A stretch of 64,000 nucleotides of DNA from Chamaelirium japonicum (taxonomy: Eukaryota > Streptophyta > Magnoliopsida > Liliales > Melanthiaceae): NCBI GenBank assembly GCA_947650365.1, contig OX393555.1:80543995-80607994 (forward strand), written 5' to 3'. Both the position numbers and the translations under genes were made by a program. Below, in pieces: positions 60,916 through 64,000 of this stretch (position 1 is the first letter of the stretch; each line of letters opens with the position of its first letter). The notes under the pieces are model-generated. The model saw nothing but the letters and a program-made list of their open reading frames with translations. It was not told where the DNA came from and made no database searches.

Positions 60916-63049
60916 CTTCTTTTCTCTCTTATGTATTCGTTTCTCTTTCTGTTTTCTTGTGGCTGGTCGGTTGGGCTCGATATGTTTGTGCTATAATGTG
61001 TTGTGAGATAGAAGAAAGAGAGAGCCATCAAACATGCCCTCCTCTAATTAGATTTCTTCTTACTTTACACCTATACCCGTGGCCAATAGGTTGGAGCAGG
61101 ACTTCTTATATCTTCTCTCTTCGTTTATCTCCCTGTTCTCTTTTCTCTTTTTTTCTCTTTCCTATCTTCCTTTCTCTCTCTGTTTTCTTATGACTGGTCG
61201 GCTGGGCTTGACATGTTCGTGTTGATAACGTATTTTATTTATAGGGTAAGATTACTTAGGGCCTAACCAAACTATGGAAAACCTAAATCCATGGGAGAGA
61301 TCCGACGATGGACAGCCATCCGATCGAACATGCCCCACCCTAAAGGGGTCGTATTAATCATTTATTTAAATAATTATTAAATTAATTCTCTTAATTAGTA
61401 AGCTTACCTTATAAGTATTTAATTATATATAATTGATTATCACCATGGGTATAGATGTGAAGTAAGAAGGAATCTAAATTCCAAAACTCCACTTCTCAAT
61501 AGTATCATCTCAACGATATTATAATTATCATAGTAATATTACTATAATTTTTTTAAATAAATTATTTATTTATTTAATTACTAAATAATTTATTAATTTA
61601 AATAATTTAATAATTAAAATGTGTTGTGAGATGGGAGAAAGTGAGAGCCGTCAAACTTGCTCAACCCTAAAGAGGTCGTATAATATAATTAAATCTCTCC
61701 GTTCTCTTTTCTTTTCTCTTATGGATTAGGGTTTCCCATAGATTGCTTAGGCCCTAAGTAAGCTTACCCTATAAATAATATACTACCCCTTTAGGGTGGG
61801 GCACGTTTATAGCTCTCTCTTTCTCTCATCTAATAACATTTATCCTATAAATAATATTTGACCCCTTTAGGGTGGGGCACTTTTGATGGCTCTCTCTTTC
61901 TCCCATCTCACAACACATTATCAGCACGAATATATCGAGCCCAGCCTACCAGTCGCAAGAAAATGGAGAGAGACAAAGATAGAAGAGAAGATTTGGAATT
62001 TAGATTCCTTCTTACTTCATACCTATAACTGTGGTCAATGGACTAGAGCAGGACTTCTTCTCTCTTCTCTTTTCTCTTTTTATTTATCTCTCTATTCTTT
62101 TCTTTTTTCTTCTCTAAAATCTCTCCGAAGAGAGAAGAGAAAAGAAGTCCTTCTCCAATCCATTAGCCATGGGTACAGGTGTGAAGTAAAAAGGAATTTA
62201 AATTCCAAAACTTTATAGAAGTGACAGAAAAAGAGAGAAGAGAACGAAGAGATAAACAAAGACAGAAGAGAGAGATACGATTGGTCGGTTGGGCTCGATA
62301 GTAAGAAGTGGCACACCAAAATTGCTTAGGCCCTAAGTTCAAATATTAAGAGATATACTGTCGGATATCTCCTATAGATTAGGGTTTTCCATAGAATACT
62401 TAGGCCCTAAGTAAGCATACCCTATAAATAATATACGACCCCTTTAGGGTGGGGCATGTTTAATGGCTCTCTCTTTCTCCCATCTCACAACATATTATCA
62501 GTACAAACATGTCGAGCCCAGTGACCAGTCGCAAGAAAACGGAGAGAGAAACAAAGACAAAAGAGAGAATAAGAAAGAAGAGAATAGAGAGATAAACTAA
62601 GATAGTAGAGAGAAGAAGTCATGTTCTAGTCCATTGGCCATGCGAATAGGCATAAAGTAAGAAGGAATCTAAATTCCAAAACTCCACTTCTCAATAATAT
62701 AATTAAATCTCTCCGTTCTTTTTTTTCTTCACCCATAGATTAGGGTTTTTTATAGATTGCTTAGGCACTAAGTAAGCTTACCCTATAAATAATATACGTC
62801 CCTTTTAGGGTGGGGCACGTTTGATGGCTCTCTTTCTCTCATCTCACAACACGTTATTAGCACGAACATGTCGAGCCCAGCTGACCAGTCACAAGAAAAC
62901 GGAGAGAGAAACGAAGACAGAAGAGAGAGAAGATAAGAGGAGAACGGGAAGATAAACGAAAAGAGAAGAGAAAAGAAGTCATACTCCAGTCCATACGCCA
63001 TGGGTATAGGTATGAAGTAAGAAGGAATCTAAATTTCAAAGCACCACTT

Positions 63050-63193
63050 CTCAATAGTATCTTCTCAGCGTTATTATGATTATCATTATAATGTTACTAT
63101 AATTTTTTTAATTAAATTAATCATTTGATTAAAACGAAGAGAGAACAGAATTTACTATAATAATCGTAATAACGTTGAGATGATATTATTGAG
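63050..63193. repeat. Foldback (MITE-like) element, D3-B copy
   Basis: CTCAATAGTATCTTCTCAGC at the left and AACGTTGAGATGATATTATT, GAG at the right form inverted ends. It is the same element as 33921-34064. Confidence 0.65.
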
Positions 63194-64000
63194 AAAACTC
63201 CACATCTAATAATAGAATTAAATCTCTCCATTCTCTTCTATCTTCTCCCATGGATAATGTTTTCCCATGGATTGCTTAGGCCCTAAGTAAGCTTACCTTA
63301 TAAATAATATACAACCCCTTTAGGGTGGGTTACGTTTGACGGCTCTCTCTTTCTCCCATCTCACAACACGTTATTAGCACGAACATATCAAGCCCATCCG
63401 ACCCATCATAAGAAAATGGACAGAAAAACAAAGACAGAAGTAGAGTTTTATAATATAGATTCCTTCTTACTTTACACTTATACCCATGGCCAATTGACTG
63501 GAGCATGACTTCTTCTCTCTTCTCTCTTCATTTATCTCTCTATTTTCTTCTCTCTTTTCTATTTTTGTTAAACTCTACTTCTTTTCTCAATAAATGAAGA
63601 GAGACATAAAGACAAAAGAGAGAGAAGAAGAGAGAAGAGAACGGAGAGATAAACGAAGAGAGAAGAGAGAAGAAGTCCTGCTCCAGTCCATTCGCCATGG
63701 GTATAGGTGTGAAGTTCTCTCTTCTATCATCGTTTATCTCTCCATTCTCTTCTCTCTTCTTTTGTCTTCGTTTGTCTCTCTGTTTTTCTTATGACTAGTC
63801 GACTAGGCTCGACATATTCGTGCTGATAATATACTATGAGATGGGAGAATGAGAGAGCCGTCAAATGTGCCCCCCCTAAAGGGATCGTATATTATTTATA
63901 TGGTTACTTAGGGCCTAAGTAATCTATAAGAAACCCTAATCCATGGGAGAAGAGAGAAGAGAATGGAGAGATTTAATTATATTATTGAGAAGTGAAGTTT

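Larger units (their letters stand above)
1..64000. repeat. Complex array of one LTR/leader-derived repeat family in both orientations
   Basis: Nearly every non-AT-block stretch can be laid onto one unit of about 330-450 bp. In promoter orientation its landmarks are TTAGGGTTTCCC, CTTAGGCCCTAAG, CCCTATAAATAATATACGAC, CGTTATCAGCACGA, GTCGAGCCCAGCCGACCAGT, a GA-rich tract, CCATTGGCCACGGGTATAGG and GGAATCTAAATTCCAAAAC. In the first 5 kb I can place about 16 copies of the CGTTATCAGCACGA site on the two strands together, so the window should hold well over 100. Units are not a simple head-to-tail satellite: they are truncated, inverted and joined at a few recurrent points. No gag, protease, integrase or reverse transcriptase motif is visible, so if this derives from an LTR retroelement it is a non-coding, non-autonomous fossil. 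A satellite that captured an LTR fragment is the main alternative. Confidence 0.85.
55841..64000. repeat. Segmental duplication D3, copy B (partner 26128-34900)
   Basis: It matches copy A through to the window end, with the last bases at 63978-64000 corresponding to about 34861-34883. It includes a full AT module (57568-58463), a partial one (60396-60915), a foldback element (63050-63193), and the odd segment ATACTGTCGGATATCTCC near 62352 that pairs with about 33223. Confidence 0.9.

Noticed and set aside
1-64000. CRISPR array or bacterial repeat region
   Set aside because: Repeats are long, variable, in both orientations and without regular unique spacers. The promoter and primer-site-like motifs are plant-type.
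1-64000. Complete autonomous LTR retrotransposon
   Set aside because: I find no gag, protease, integrase or reverse transcriptase motifs in any frame and cannot define paired LTRs with target duplications. Only leader/LTR-like non-coding parts recur.
1-64000. Interstitial telomeric repeat, from TTAGGGTTT matches
   Set aside because: Each match is a single short word at a fixed place in the unit, not a tandem TTTAGGG array.
1-64000. Simple head-to-tail satellite
   Set aside because: Unit length, orientation and content vary from one unit to the next. Regularity appears only at the multi-kb level.

Overview
This 64 kb window looks like intergenic, repeat-only nuclear DNA of a plant. It is AT-rich throughout. 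I find no gene with recognisable protein domains, no tRNA or rRNA gene, and no bacterial operon structure. The plant assignment rests on the repeated motif set: a telo-box (AAACCCTAA), a CTATAAATA TATA box, and about 70 bp further on a CGTTATCAGCACGA site of the kind found just inside LTRs of plant Copia-type elements. I cannot name the species.

Almost the whole window is built from one shuffled repeat family. A full unit is about 330-450 bp. Read in promoter orientation it holds: a telo-box/TATA promoter-like segment; a short GC-richer hairpin (CCCC-N8-GGGG); the CGTTATCAGCACGA site; a leader-like segment (GAACATGTCGAGCCCAGCC, then GACCAGTCGCAAGAAAACGG); a long GA-rich tract; and a tail (CCATTGGCCACGGGTATAGG, then GGAATCTAAATTCCAAAAC, then CCACTTCTCAATA). 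Units occur on both strands, often head-to-head or tail-to-tail. They are interrupted by AT-rich modules: a major one of about 0.9 kb with conserved edges, a minor one of about 0.18 kb, and a foldback element of about 0.14 kb. The best reading is a non-autonomous, LTR/leader-derived fossil family amplified into a complex array.

Above the unit level there are several layers of duplication. (1) 1-2670 is repeated directly at 49827-52508, and 2880-4995 is a further related copy. (2) A roughly 5.4 kb higher-order unit starting near 5395 is repeated from 10810 to about 15255. (3) 26128-34900 is repeated directly at 55841-64000 and runs off the window end. (4) 52512-55830 and 55970-59255 form a large palindrome, with arms of about 3.3 kb and a spacer of about 130 bp. 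Sampled arm stretches differ by only about 1-3 percent, so the palindrome looks like the youngest event.

All open frames are 61-148 codons. They recur as near-identical peptides (for example MEFWNLDSFLLHTYTRGQW) because the same repeat is read in the same frame, and the pyrimidine-rich strand has few stop codons. I annotate none of them as genes. The notable features are the palindrome, the tRNA-Ile anticodon-arm-like primer site, the telo-box promoter carried on both strands, and the repeated loss of the AT-rich core that leaves short edge remnants.
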